Of a stretch of 11,248 nucleotides of DNA, positions 1 to 8,000 are shown piece after piece. The position numbers and the translations under genes were made by a program. The notes under the pieces were generated by a model, which was not told where the DNA came from, searched no databases, and was given only the letters and a program-made list of their open reading frames with translations. How positions within the stretch are numbered: position 1 is the stretch's first letter; each line of letters opens with the position of its first letter. Origin of the DNA: Bdellovibrionales bacterium (lineage in GTDB: Bacteria > Bdellovibrionota > UBA2428); NCBI GenBank assembly GCA_018266335.1, contig JAFEAR010000193.1, positions 1 through 11,248 on the forward strand. The letters run 5' to 3'.

Positions 1-648
1 AACGAAGGGGCGAGCATATTTTTTGGCGAGAGCTGCGGCCGCTTTGATGTTGGCAAGCGAAGCAGGTTGCCCTCCTCCCGAGTTGTTGGTGATGGTCATG
101 ACCACCATGGCCACCTTATCCTTTTCGCGTTTTAGGAGATCCTCCAATTTTTGCAGGTCGATGTTGCCTTTAAAGGGAGCTGGCACCATGGGTTGCGCGA
201 GCTCGGCACACGGCACGTCCACTGTAGTGCAGCCCACCGCTTCGGCATTAGCGCGGGTGGTGTCGAAGAGCATGTTGGAGACTACAATTTGTCCGGGGCG
301 AGTGAGCGTGGTGAACATGATGCGCTCCGAAGCGCGGCCCTGGTGAGTGGGAATAATTTCGGTGCAGCCCGTGATGTCTTTGAGCGCCTTTTCGAAGCGA
401 TAAAAACTCGGGCTCCCGGCATACGATTCGTCGCCGCGCATGACGGCGGCCCACTGCTCCGTGCTCATGGCCGAGGTGCCCGAGTCAGTGAGTAAGTCGA
501 TGAGCACATTCTCGGAGGCAATCAAAAAGGGGTTGAGCCCGGCATCGCGCAGGTACTTTTGACGTTCGCTCCGAGTGGTTTGCCGAATGGGTTCGACAAC
601 CTTGATACGGAAGGGTTCGATAATGGTTTTAAATTCTTGGTGCGCCAT
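1..648 (-). CDS. tnaA: Tryptophanase, N-terminal 216 residues (cut by window edge)
   Basis: PLP-dependent beta-eliminating lyase, predicted to cleave L-tryptophan to indole, pyruvate and ammonia in the cytoplasm. The frame is open from the ATG at 648 to position 1. Family landmarks are EPFRIKVVEP (11-20), LIDLLTDSGT (49-58), MRGDESYAG (70-78), PTHQGR (100-105), FKGNIDL (159-165) and NNSGGGQP (188-195). Tryptophanase and tyrosine phenol-lyase differ at the residue after the ring-stacking Phe. Tryptophanases carry Asp there and phenol-lyases Thr; this protein has F128-D129, favouring tryptophanase. Nearby MRGDESYAGSPSFYRFE resembles phenol-lyases too, and the PLP lysine and substrate arginine lie outside the window, so a relative with other specificity remains possible. 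The start follows the comF stop by 2 nt and has only a weak AGG upstream, suggesting coupling to comF. No tnaC-type leader peptide can fit in front of it. Confidence 0.88.
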   Translation of the reverse strand, partial: MAHQEFKTIIEPFRIKVVEPIRQTTRSERQKYLRDAGLNPFLIASENVLIDLLTDSGTSAMSTEQWAAVMRGDESYAGSPSFYRFEKALKDITGCTEIIPTHQGRASERIMFTTLTRPGQIVVSNMLFDTTRANAEAVGCTTVDVPCAELAQPMVPAPFKGNIDLQKLEDLLKREKDKVAMVVMTITNNSGGGQPASLANIKAAAALAKKYARPFV

Positions 649-650
649 AT

Positions 651-1346
651 TCAGGGCCTATTCTCACCGCGGCTTCTCGCTAAGACAAGCATGGCCCCCA
701 CTCGGAAGCCCGATTCTTCAAGAATATATTTCGCAGCTCGTAAACTCGCCCCCGTGGCGCAAACGTCATCTACGAGCAACAGGGGAGCCTGGCGCTGCTT
801 GGGGGGCTGCAGATCGTGGAAACGCAGATCTTTGGGACGAATTCTGAACTTATCTTCGGCCTTCATCGCCAATCGGTCCCGACGGGAAAGGCCCTTCTGT
901 TGTCCGCGCTCGCTCAGGAGCGTCTTAATCTGAGGTCGCAAGAGTCCTACGAGGGGACGCAGCCCAAGCTCCCGAGCAATTTCCTGGCCGAGGTGCCGAC
1001 TTAAATCCGTCTGTAGGAAGGCGCGGAGCGGATGACTAGGCACCGGCACGATTCCCGAACAGCCTAGGTCCAAAATTTCGCTGCGCCAATGTTGCACGAG
1101 CGAGCGAAAAAAGGCTTCGAGTTCGGTGCCGATTTGTCCCGATGGCTGACTCTTCGCAATTTTAATGAGTCGCGCGTAGAGGCCATCGTAGTCGCCCAAC
1201 GAAAGGAGGGGCACCCCGTCGATGTCGATGCTGGGTGCCTGCCGAGGATGTAGGTGGCGTCCCAGTTCCTGCGCGCAGACCGAACATAACCAGGTTTGGC
1301 GGCTTGCCGGAGAGCGGCACAAAAAGCATTCGTAAAAACTCAGCAT
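651..1346 (-). CDS. comF: ComF family phosphoribosyltransferase-like competence protein
   Basis: 231-residue ComF/GntX-type protein, known in other bacteria to be needed for uptake or processing of single-stranded DNA during natural transformation. An N-terminal zinc-ribbon is visible as C7-x2-C10 and C21-x2-C24. The body carries the family motif VPVPSHPLR (100-108) and QQKGLSRRDR (149-158). The PRPP-binding loop LLLVDDVCATGAS spans 189-201, with the paired acidic residues D193-D194. Length is normal for the family. The frame stays open upstream to 1649 inside comM. I chose the ATG at 1346 because it begins just before the zinc-ribbon, has AAGGA about 11 nt upstream, and gives the overlap ATGCTGA with the comM stop. 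That overlap indicates translational coupling. The stop lies 2 nt before tnaA. Confidence 0.92.
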   Translation of the reverse strand: MLSFYECFLCRSPASRQTWLCSVCAQELGRHLHPRQAPSIDIDGVPLLSLGDYDGLYARLIKIAKSQPSGQIGTELEAFFRSLVQHWRSEILDLGCSGIVPVPSHPLRAFLQTDLSRHLGQEIARELGLRPLVGLLRPQIKTLLSERGQQKGLSRRDRLAMKAEDKFRIRPKDLRFHDLQPPKQRQAPLLLVDDVCATGASLRAAKYILEESGFRVGAMLVLARSRGENRP

Positions 1347-2830
1347 GATGTCAGATTCCTTAGGTTTAAATTCGATTGGGCGCGCACGAGTTGGTCTTCG
1401 AAGCGTTTCAAAAGAAACACGCCCACGATGAGTTCGGTGCTGGGGCGATTCGTCAGCACGCGGAGGGCGGCCAGCAAGCGCGTGACCGTCTGGCGTTCGC
1501 GCTCGGAAACTTTGACAAAAATGGGGCTGGCAACAATGTCCGCCCGCGCGGCAACGAGGTGTTCGCGAACGCGGGGTCGAAGTTCGGCCACCAGATTGGG
1601 CAGCGCTTCGCCGGCGTCGTCGAGACGTGCGATGTCGAACCAGTCGCAAATATCGCTTTGGCGAGGATCGCGCAGTTGTTGCTCGTCGATGTACAACTTA
1701 AGACCGAAGCGATCCAGCAGTGGGCCGGAGAAGCGACTCTTGTACAGTGTGCGCACGCTGGCGGGGCAGGTGCAATCGGCCGTGACATCGCCGCGCGTGA
1801 ATCCGCACGGACATGGATTGGCCGTGGCAATGAGCCAAAAATCCGCGGGCCATTCGATCTGTTCCTGGTGCGCCTGCCTTACCACCAGACGGCGATCGAG
1901 AATTGTTCGCAATGTTTCGCGACAGTCGCGATTGAGCTCGGCAAATTCATCCAGAATGAGTGTGCCTCCGTGCGCCAGACTAAAGAGCCCCGGGCGTGAA
2001 ATTCCGCGGCGCGAGTGGCCGATGAGCTCGGCAATATTCACTCGTGAATGAGGTGCGACGACGGGAGGCAGAGTGGTGGGCCAGGCGCCCGCCAAACTCC
2101 ATATCTGTTCAATCTCGAAGCGACGTTCGGGCGATGGATTGGGAACGAGGCTCGCGGCCCAACGTGCGAGGTGACTCTTGCCCTGACCCGGTGGACCAAT
2201 CAGCAACACGGGAACCTCGGCCACCGCGGCGGCTAATAGCCAAAAGCGTTGCCACAGCCGTCCCTCCACCGCGATGGGTTGCGGGCGCGGTGCGGCCGGA
2301 CCATTGGCGTGGAGAAGGGGAGGGAGTCGATCCACCTGTCCCTGCAGCAAGAAATCCCAGAGCTCGGTGAGGGTGCGAAAGCGGGAAGGTCCGACGGTGT
2401 GTTCCGGGTCGGCGCGTTCGAGCATGCGACTGAGTTCGGTGTGCTCTAGATCGCCGGAGAGATTGAGCGAGCCGACGAGCGGATGTTCCGCTAAAAAACG
2501 CTGCGCGCTGGGAGGCAGCGGTTCGTGCGTCAGCACCGCCAGGCAGCCAATGACGATGGGCAGTTCTAAGTGCGCTCCGTTTTTAGATTCGTCGGCCGGT
2601 AAAAGGTGCACGAGAATGCGGGCCATGGGATTCCACGGCACGAGCGAGCCAATCAGCGCGCGGAGCTTGTCGCGGCTGTCGCGCAGCCAGGCATCCGGAA
2701 GTCCGGTGAGCACCAATTGGTTTAATCCCTGCGAGCGTAACACCTCGATGGTGACCCGCTTGGGACGGAGTGCTTGGCACTGCCAGGAGAGTAATTTGAT
2801 AACTTGGGGGGACGAAGATGTGTGTGTCAT
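1340..2830 (-). CDS. comM: Divergent ComM/YifB-type AAA+ ATPase (Mg-chelatase-like)
   Basis: 496 residues, the normal length for the ComM/YifB family. E. coli-type ComM is a hexameric branch-migration motor that extends recombination during natural transformation. The N-terminal ChlI-like domain (about 10-165) keeps LVLTGLPDAWLRDSRDKLRA (39-58), matching the family GLP...ESRDRVRAA signature. The AAA+ core has Walker A GPPGQGKS (212-219), the FSLAHGGTLILDE block (283-295, Walker B DE at 294-295) and the metal-binding pattern C340-x-C342 ... C353-x-C355. SRFSGPLLDRFGL (365-377) follows. Oddities: the Gly-Gln element that usually precedes Walker A is not evident, RSPHHS is replaced by VAPHSR, and the C-terminal SxRxxxRxLKVARTIAD element is not recognisable. 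It is therefore clearly in the family but divergent. The ATG at 2830 has TAGGG about 8 nt upstream. First gene of the comM-comF-tnaA unit. Confidence 0.88.
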   Translation of the reverse strand: MTHTSSSPQVIKLLSWQCQALRPKRVTIEVLRSQGLNQLVLTGLPDAWLRDSRDKLRALIGSLVPWNPMARILVHLLPADESKNGAHLELPIVIGCLAVLTHEPLPPSAQRFLAEHPLVGSLNLSGDLEHTELSRMLERADPEHTVGPSRFRTLTELWDFLLQGQVDRLPPLLHANGPAAPRPQPIAVEGRLWQRFWLLAAAVAEVPVLLIGPPGQGKSHLARWAASLVPNPSPERRFEIEQIWSLAGAWPTTLPPVVAPHSRVNIAELIGHSRRGISRPGLFSLAHGGTLILDEFAELNRDCRETLRTILDRRLVVRQAHQEQIEWPADFWLIATANPCPCGFTRGDVTADCTCPASVRTLYKSRFSGPLLDRFGLKLYIDEQQLRDPRQSDICDWFDIARLDDAGEALPNLVAELRPRVREHLVAARADIVASPIFVKVSERERQTVTRLLAALRVLTNRPSTELIVGVFLLKRFEDQLVRAQSNLNLRNLTSC

Positions 2831-2879
2831 GTCCTGGCCCTAGCGACTATCGTGCCAGGTCCTGATAACCTGCTCGGGT
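2831..2879. promoter_or_regulatory. Divergent comM / HAD intergenic region with inverted repeats
   Basis: These 49 bp separate the divergent start codons of comM (2830) and the HAD gene (2880), so the promoters for both must lie here or inside the genes. Two short perfect inverted repeats overlap. CCTGGC (2833-2838) pairs with GCCAGG (2854-2859) across 15 nt. CAGGT (2856-2860) pairs with ACCTG (2868-2872) across 7 nt. They could form an operator, but they are short enough to arise by chance. I see no convincing -35/-10 pair. Confidence 0.35.
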
Positions 2880-3722
2880 ATGATGCCGTTGTCGGAATGG
2901 TCGCTTAAAATCGATCCCTACTTTGAATCGCGCCGCGTGGCGGCCTTTGATTTAGATGACACGCTCACCACGCACGGTAGCTTGCCGCCCGAAGTTGCGG
3001 TGGCGCTGGAAAAAGTTCAAAAATCCGGGTGGTTCGTGTTTTTAGTGACCGGCCGGCCGGCGGGCTGGGCCGATGCGCTCATTAAGCTTCTGCCCTTCGA
3101 TGGCATCGTGGCCGAAAATGGAGCGGTTCTCTATTTTTGGAAAAAGACGCGCAAGCAACGAGGTTTGCACGAGGAACCCCAGCGCCTGTTCTGGCATCCG
3201 GGGGGTAACTATTTATCCACGCCCCCCGAAGGCATGCGCAAGAAGCATGCGGCGGCGACCAAAAAAATTCTCGAAGCCTTTCCGCGCGTTCGAGTGGCTT
3301 CGGATCAGCCCTTTCGCCTTTATGATTTGGCCATCGATTTTGCCGAAGAAGTAGAACCGCCGCTGACGCTGGCCGAAGCTACGGGCATTGCCAAGCTTTT
3401 TGAAAAGCTCGGAGCCACCGCTAAGGTGAGCAGCATTCACGTGAATGGTTGGTGGGGCCAGTTTTCGAAGGCCGACGGCTTGGCTCGCTTGCTCAAGGCC
3501 TATTCGTCGCTGTCGGGCTGCGAACGGAATTTGGTTTACGTGGGTGATTCGCCGAACGACGGCCCACTCTTTGAACTCACGCAGGCTTCGATTGGGGTGG
3601 CGAACATTCGAGCCTTCTCCGGAGTGGTGAAGTTTAGTGGCCCCCAGTACATCACCGCCAAAGCGGCGTCCGAGGGCGCACTCGAAGTTTTGGCTAAGCT
3701 AACTTCACTTCGCCGGGGCTGA
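2880..3722 (+). CDS. HAD superfamily phosphatase, Cof / sugar-phosphatase type
   Basis: 280-residue cytoplasmic HAD hydrolase, the usual length for Cof-type (subclass IIB) enzymes, which dephosphorylate sugar phosphates or cofactor phosphates through an aspartyl-phosphate. All four catalytic motifs are visible: motif I FDLDDTLT (23-30, nucleophile D24 and acid/base D26), motif II VTGRP (56-60, T57), motif III K197 in QFSKADG, and motif IV VGDSPNDGPLF (221-231, D223 and D227). The segment between motifs II and III, about 85-185, is the expected position of the cap domain. AENGA (78-82) and the post-motif IV GVAN resemble Cof, mannosyl-3-phosphoglycerate and trehalose-phosphate phosphatases; the substrate cannot be read from sequence. 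There are two tandem ATGs (2880, 2883) and the ribosome-binding site is weak, so either may be used. The 3' end overlaps the convergent gene at 3705 by 18 bp. Confidence 0.9.
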   Translation: MMPLSEWSLKIDPYFESRRVAAFDLDDTLTTHGSLPPEVAVALEKVQKSGWFVFLVTGRPAGWADALIKLLPFDGIVAENGAVLYFWKKTRKQRGLHEEPQRLFWHPGGNYLSTPPEGMRKKHAAATKKILEAFPRVRVASDQPFRLYDLAIDFAEEVEPPLTLAEATGIAKLFEKLGATAKVSSIHVNGWWGQFSKADGLARLLKAYSSLSGCERNLVYVGDSPNDGPLFELTQASIGVANIRAFSGVVKFSGPQYITAKAASEGALEVLAKLTSLRRG

Positions 3723-4019
3723 ATCGGTCGCCGGAGCGGCGGCTTTGGGGTCCACTTTTTTGGCCGCAGCCTTTTTGGGTGCCTTTTGTTTAGGTGCTTT
3801 GGCGTTGGATTTTGCGTCCGTTTTTAATTGCGGCGGATTGGATTCGTCTTCGCCTTCGAAACTAATTTGGACATCCTTAATGACGTACTCACCCGACTTC
3901 ACTTCTCCGGGGGCGGCGGGAGGAGTAGCGGGCTTCGGCGGCGTTACGGGGGCCGGAGTGCCGGCGTGCGCTAGAGAGCAAAGCAAAACCAACAAGGACC
4001 AAGAGTATTTCGAATTCAT
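3705..4019 (-). CDS. Small secreted Pro/Ala/Lys-rich protein, unknown function
   Basis: 104-residue protein that I do not recognise. A Sec signal peptide is clear: MNSKYS followed by the hydrophobic WSLLVLLCSLAHA, with probable cleavage after A19. The mature protein begins with a Pro/Ala/Thr-rich stretch (20-37). A short, more ordered acidic segment follows around YVIKDVQISFEGEDE (45-59). The tail is low complexity and very basic, rich in Ala, Lys and Pro (about 65-104). The form suggests a disordered periplasmic or wall-associated linker protein, possibly binding an anionic polymer; that is inference. It is the last gene of the fibre operon, 9 nt after the lipoprotein stop. Its 3' end overlaps the convergent HAD gene. 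No strong ribosome-binding site is seen. Confidence 0.72.
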   Translation of the reverse strand: MNSKYSWSLLVLLCSLAHAGTPAPVTPPKPATPPAAPGEVKSGEYVIKDVQISFEGEDESNPPQLKTDAKSNAKAPKQKAPKKAAAKKVDPKAAAPATDSAPAK

Positions 4020-4028
4020 AACTCTATA

Positions 4029-5006
4029 TTAATCGCTGTCGGAGAGCCCGTAAACCAAGCTTAAATAGCCGGGGGCTAGAGTGCGAGATTCGCCGCCGCC
4101 ACTGGTCGAAGCCGGGGCGCGCGCAAAGGGAACGGTGTTATTGATATCGCTGCTCACGGGAGCCCAAGGGCTACCCGTGGCCATAGCAATTTGGACCGGA
4201 ATGTTCGAGTTCGTGGGCGCAAAGTTTACGGCGCTCACGAACGACACGCCGCCACCTTGCCAGTCGAGGGTATCGAGTTTTTTAACCAGCAGTGTCACGG
4301 TGTAGGTGTTGTTCCAAGGGTCCGTCCAGGTGATAGGAATAAGGTGCGGTCCGGTCGTGAGCGAAGCGTAGTCCTGAGAAAAACTCGGACAGGATTTTGA
4401 AATGGTCGTTTGCAAAGTCGCAGTTGTGGAATGACTCGTGGCATCCGTGGTACAGGTTCCGTCGATACGGAGATTCTGAGTTTTGGTAACGGTGCACTCG
4501 TCGCTGACGATGGGAATGTTGGTTTCCGTAAGGCTATCGACGCACTTAAGGGCCACCATGCTCGAAGGATTTTCTACATAGTACAAGTCGTAGTAACGCT
4601 CGATCACGACGACCGTTCCGTCGCTGGCCTCACCCGAAAAAAGCACCCGGTAGCGGCCGTTGCTGGGAAACTTGTTTGCGCTTTTGAAGTTCGCGTTCAG
4701 CGTGCCGTTGTTGCAGGTTGCATCGAAGGTCCACTTGGAGACGCTCTTGTCCGCGGGAATAACTTCCACGGTGACTTTGGGAATCTCGCTGCCGCACTCG
4801 CCCGAAATGGAGAGCTCCTTTTTGTTACCCTTGAGATCGTTCAATTTTTTCCACAACAACTTGTTCGATTCGTCGTCGAGCAGCGAGATCGCCGTGGCGC
4901 CCGCTTTCGTCGAGTTATCGTTCAACACCCCGGTACATCCCGAGAGTGCAAGCACAAAGAGAAGGGCGGTAAGGCCGCTTCTTTGGATGCTGGTCGTGCG
5001 TTTCAT
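4029..5006 (-). CDS. Lipoprotein with two Ig-like segments, partner gene of the fibre protein
   Basis: 325-residue predicted lipoprotein of unknown function. The N-terminus has basic residues, a hydrophobic core and the lipobox LSGC with lipidated C24; Thr at +2 gives no inner-membrane retention signal, so outer-membrane placement is likely. Two beta-rich segments look like diverged copies of one Ig-like fold. Copy 1 runs from about 65 to 145 (LSISGEC ... ATC ... GRYRVLFSGEASDGTVVVIE). Copy 2 runs from about 178 to 245 (LRIDGTC ... KSC ... GPHLIPITWTDPWNNTYTVT). Each has one Cys pair (C71/C98 and C185/C206), with C155/C171 between, all candidates for disulfides. The C-terminal 75 residues are Ser/Gly/Pro-rich and end in GYLSLVYGLSDSD. 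A strong ribosome-binding site supports the start. The gene lies 26 nt after the fibre gene, so it probably encodes an anchor, export or assembly partner. Confidence 0.8.
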   Translation of the reverse strand: MKRTTSIQRSGLTALLFVLALSGCTGVLNDNSTKAGATAISLLDDESNKLLWKKLNDLKGNKKELSISGECGSEIPKVTVEVIPADKSVSKWTFDATCNNGTLNANFKSANKFPSNGRYRVLFSGEASDGTVVVIERYYDLYYVENPSSMVALKCVDSLTETNIPIVSDECTVTKTQNLRIDGTCTTDATSHSTTATLQTTISKSCPSFSQDYASLTTGPHLIPITWTDPWNNTYTVTLLVKKLDTLDWQGGGVSFVSAVNFAPTNSNIPVQIAMATGSPWAPVSSDINNTVPFARAPASTSGGGESRTLAPGYLSLVYGLSDSD

Positions 5007-5013
5007 TGCTCGA

Positions 5014-5019
5014 TCCTTT
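5014..5019 (-). promoter_or_regulatory. Ribosome-binding site of the lipoprotein gene
   Basis: AAAGGA on the minus strand, 7 nt before the ATG at 5006. It sits in the 26-nt gap after the fibre stop codon, allowing independent translation of the second gene of the operon. It is the clearest Shine-Dalgarno sequence on the minus strand here. Confidence 0.6.
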
Positions 5020-5032
5020 CCTAGAAGCGGTC

Positions 5033-8000
5033 TTAGAAGCCCGCGCAGACGATGTTGCCGGAGGCGACGTCCGTCGTGCCGCAGTCATTGTTAGCCATCG
5101 AGAGCGGAACTTTGGTAACCACCGTGACCGACTTCGAGCTACCGCCCGAAGAGTAGGTCACCGTGTTGCCATCGGTGTCCGTAGCGCCGTAGGTACGGCT
5201 GCCCGTTACGCCCAGGGCGGCGGTGTCCGCCGTCGACCGGAGTTTATCGAGCGTTACGGCTTCCGTGCCCGAGGTGCCATCGAGTTTGATGGTGGTCACC
5301 GAGCCGTTAGCGAGAGCGCTACCCGAAGCCAGGTTGTTGATTTGCGTTTGTACGCTAGCCGTCGTACCGGCGAGGTAGCCCAGTTCGGTATCCGTGGTGG
5401 TGAAGGCCGAAGCCACTAAGTTCTTCGAACCATCGAAGAAGGCATGGCGGTTAGCCGTAGCACCGGTAACGTTCACGCCGGAGCCGGTGATCACACCGGT
5501 CGAGGTGATAGCGGCACCGACTTGCAGAGCACCGGACATCGAGTCGCCGGTCTTAGCCACTTTGCCGGAGATGCCAGCGGTGGTGGTGTTGATGTTGTTG
5601 ATCTGCGTTTGGATGCTGGAAGTAGCACCACTGAGGTAACCGAGTTCGGTGTCCGTAGTGGTGAAGGCCGAGGACACCACGTTCTTCGAGCTATCGAAGA
5701 GAGCGATGCGCGAAGCCGTAGCACCCGTTGCGTTCAAAGTCGCAGCCGTTACGGTACCCGTAGAGGTAATCGCCGCACCGACTTGTAGAGCGCCGGACAT
5801 CGAGTCACCCGTTTTAGCGACTTTGCCGGAGATACCCGCCGTCGAAGTGTTGATGTTGTTGATCTGCGTTTGCAGCGCAGCCGTCACACCGCTGAGGTAA
5901 CCGAATTCAGTGTCCGTGGTGGTGAAAGCGGAGGAGACAACGTTCTTGGAACCATCGAACATCGCGAAGCGCGAAGCCGTAGCGCCGGTAGAGTTGAATC
6001 CCGAGCCAGTCACAACACCGGTGGAGGTGATAGCGGCACCGACTTGCAGAGCACCGGACATCGAGTCCCCCGTTTTAGCCACTTTGCCGGAGATGCCGGC
6101 CGTGGTGGTATTGATGTTGTTGATCTGCGTCTGCAGAGCAGCCGTCACACCACTGAGGTAACCGAGTTCGGTATCCGTAGTGGTGAAGGCCGAGGACACG
6201 ACGTTCTTCGAGCTATCGAAGAGCGCGATGCGCGAAGCCGTGGCCGAAGTAGCGCGCAGGTTAAGACCAGAGATCAAACCCGAGCTGCTCAAACTTGCGG
6301 CACCGGAGAGGTTATCCGAGCCGTCGATCGTGATACCCGAGTTCGAGAGCTGCGAACCATCGGTCGCTGCCCAGCGAGGAATTGCGGTCAGCGTGGAAGT
6401 GCCGGGACCCGAAATGCTACCTGAAGCGCCCGCGTCGTTCGCCCAGTAGAAAGTTTTGGTGGTGGCGTTGAACTTCATGACTTGACCGTTACCGCCGTCC
6501 ACATCGGGCATGATCCACGACAAGTCACCGGCCAAAGTAGCCGGAGCTTTGAGGCCAAGGTAGTTCGTGCCGCTGCCGTTTGCTTCGTACAAGCGAAGCT
6601 CGCCTTGGTTAGCGAGCGAGATCGTGTTCGCTTGCACCGTGCCACCGACTTGTAGGCCGCCGGACATAGAATCGCCAGTCTTAGCCACTTTGCCGGAGAT
6701 GCCAGCGGTGGTGGTGTTGATGTTGTTGATCTGAGTTTGCAGGGCAGCCGTTACACCGCTGAGGTAACCGAATTCAGTGTCGGTCGTGGTGAAAGCCGAG
6801 GAGATAACGTTCTTAGATGCATCGAACATCGCGAAGCGCGAGGCCGTAGCGCTCGAGGAGTTAAAGCCCGTGGCGCTCACAGCTGCGCCAACTTGCAGGG
6901 CACCGGACATCGAGTCACCCGTTTTGGAGACTTTGTTACCGATACCCGCACCGCTGATGCTATTGATTTGCGTTTGTAAGTTCGAGGTAGCGCCGCTGAG
7001 GTAACCCAATTCGGTGTCGGTCACGCTCGAGGCCACTAAGTTTTTGGAGCCATCGGTTGCGAGCGCGCGGTTAGCCGTAAGACCCGTTGCGTTCAAGGTT
7101 GCAGCCGTTACAGTTCCCGTGGAGGTGATGGCGGCACCAACCTGCAGGGCACCGGACATGGAGTCACCAGCTTTGGAGACCTTGTTGGTAGCGCTGCCGA
7201 GGTTGTTGATCTGCGTTTGGATGCTCGACGTTACACCGCTGAGGTAACCGAATTCCGTATCCGTGGTGGTGAAGGCGGAGGACACCACGTTCTTGGAGCC
7301 GTCGAACATCGCAAAGCGCGATGCGGTAGCACCCGTTACGTTCACGCCCGAACCGGTGACAACACCCGTCGAGGTAATCGCGGCACCGACTTGCAGAGCA
7401 CCGGACATCGAGTCACCCGTTTTAGCGACTTTACCGTTCACGCTAGCGACGTCGGCTTTAGCGTTCAATTGCGTTTGGATGCTCGAGGTAGCACCCATCA
7501 GGTAACCGAATTCCGTATCGCTCACTGCGAAAGCGGAAGAGGTTACGTTCTTAGACGAGTCCAAGAAGGCAAAGCGCGACGCAGTTGCCGAGGTAGCGCG
7601 CAGGTTAAGACCCGAGATAAGGCCCGTGCTGGTTACACTAGCGGCGCCGGCTAAGTTATCTGAGCCGTCGATCGTGATGCCCGAGTTCGAGAGCTGCGAA
7701 CCATCGGTTGCAGCCCAGCGAGCGATTGCGGTCAGAGTCGAGGTACCGGGGCCCGAGATGCTACCCGAAGCGCCCGCGTCGTTCGCCCAGTAGAAAGTTT
7801 TGGTGGTGGCGTTGAACTTCATGACCTGGCCGTTACCGCCGTCCACATCGGGCATGGTCCAGGACAAGTCGCCAGCGAGAACAGCCGGAGCCTTCAGGCC
7901 AAGGTAGTTCGTGCCGTTGCCGCTTGCTTCAAACAAACGAAGCTCGCCTTGGTTGGCGATCGACATGCTGTTGGCTTGAACCGTTACGCCCAAAATATTA

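Noticed and set aside
1347..1649. N-terminal extension of comF to the ATG at 1649
   Set aside because: The extra 101 residues are Arg/His-rich and overlap comM in another frame; the zinc-ribbon begins right after the ATG at 1346.
1296..2843. Long plus-strand frames (up to 251 codons) opposite comM
   Set aside because: Their translations are Arg/Ser-rich without motifs, while the minus strand encodes an intact ComM-family ATPase over the same bases.
5033..5320. C-terminal endosialidase-type (S74) intramolecular chaperone on the fibre
   Set aside because: The last 95 residues show neither the usual length nor recognisable chaperone motifs and end in a short Cys-bearing segment.
5324..7627. 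Regularly spaced repeats as a CRISPR array
   Set aside because: The units are about 240-261 bp, remain in one open frame and encode a conserved protein repeat; there are no short repeats with unique spacers and no cas genes.
5394..7654. Many 75-184 codon plus-strand reading frames opposite the fibre gene
   Set aside because: They recur with the same period as the fibre repeats and are shadows of its codon pattern on the other strand.
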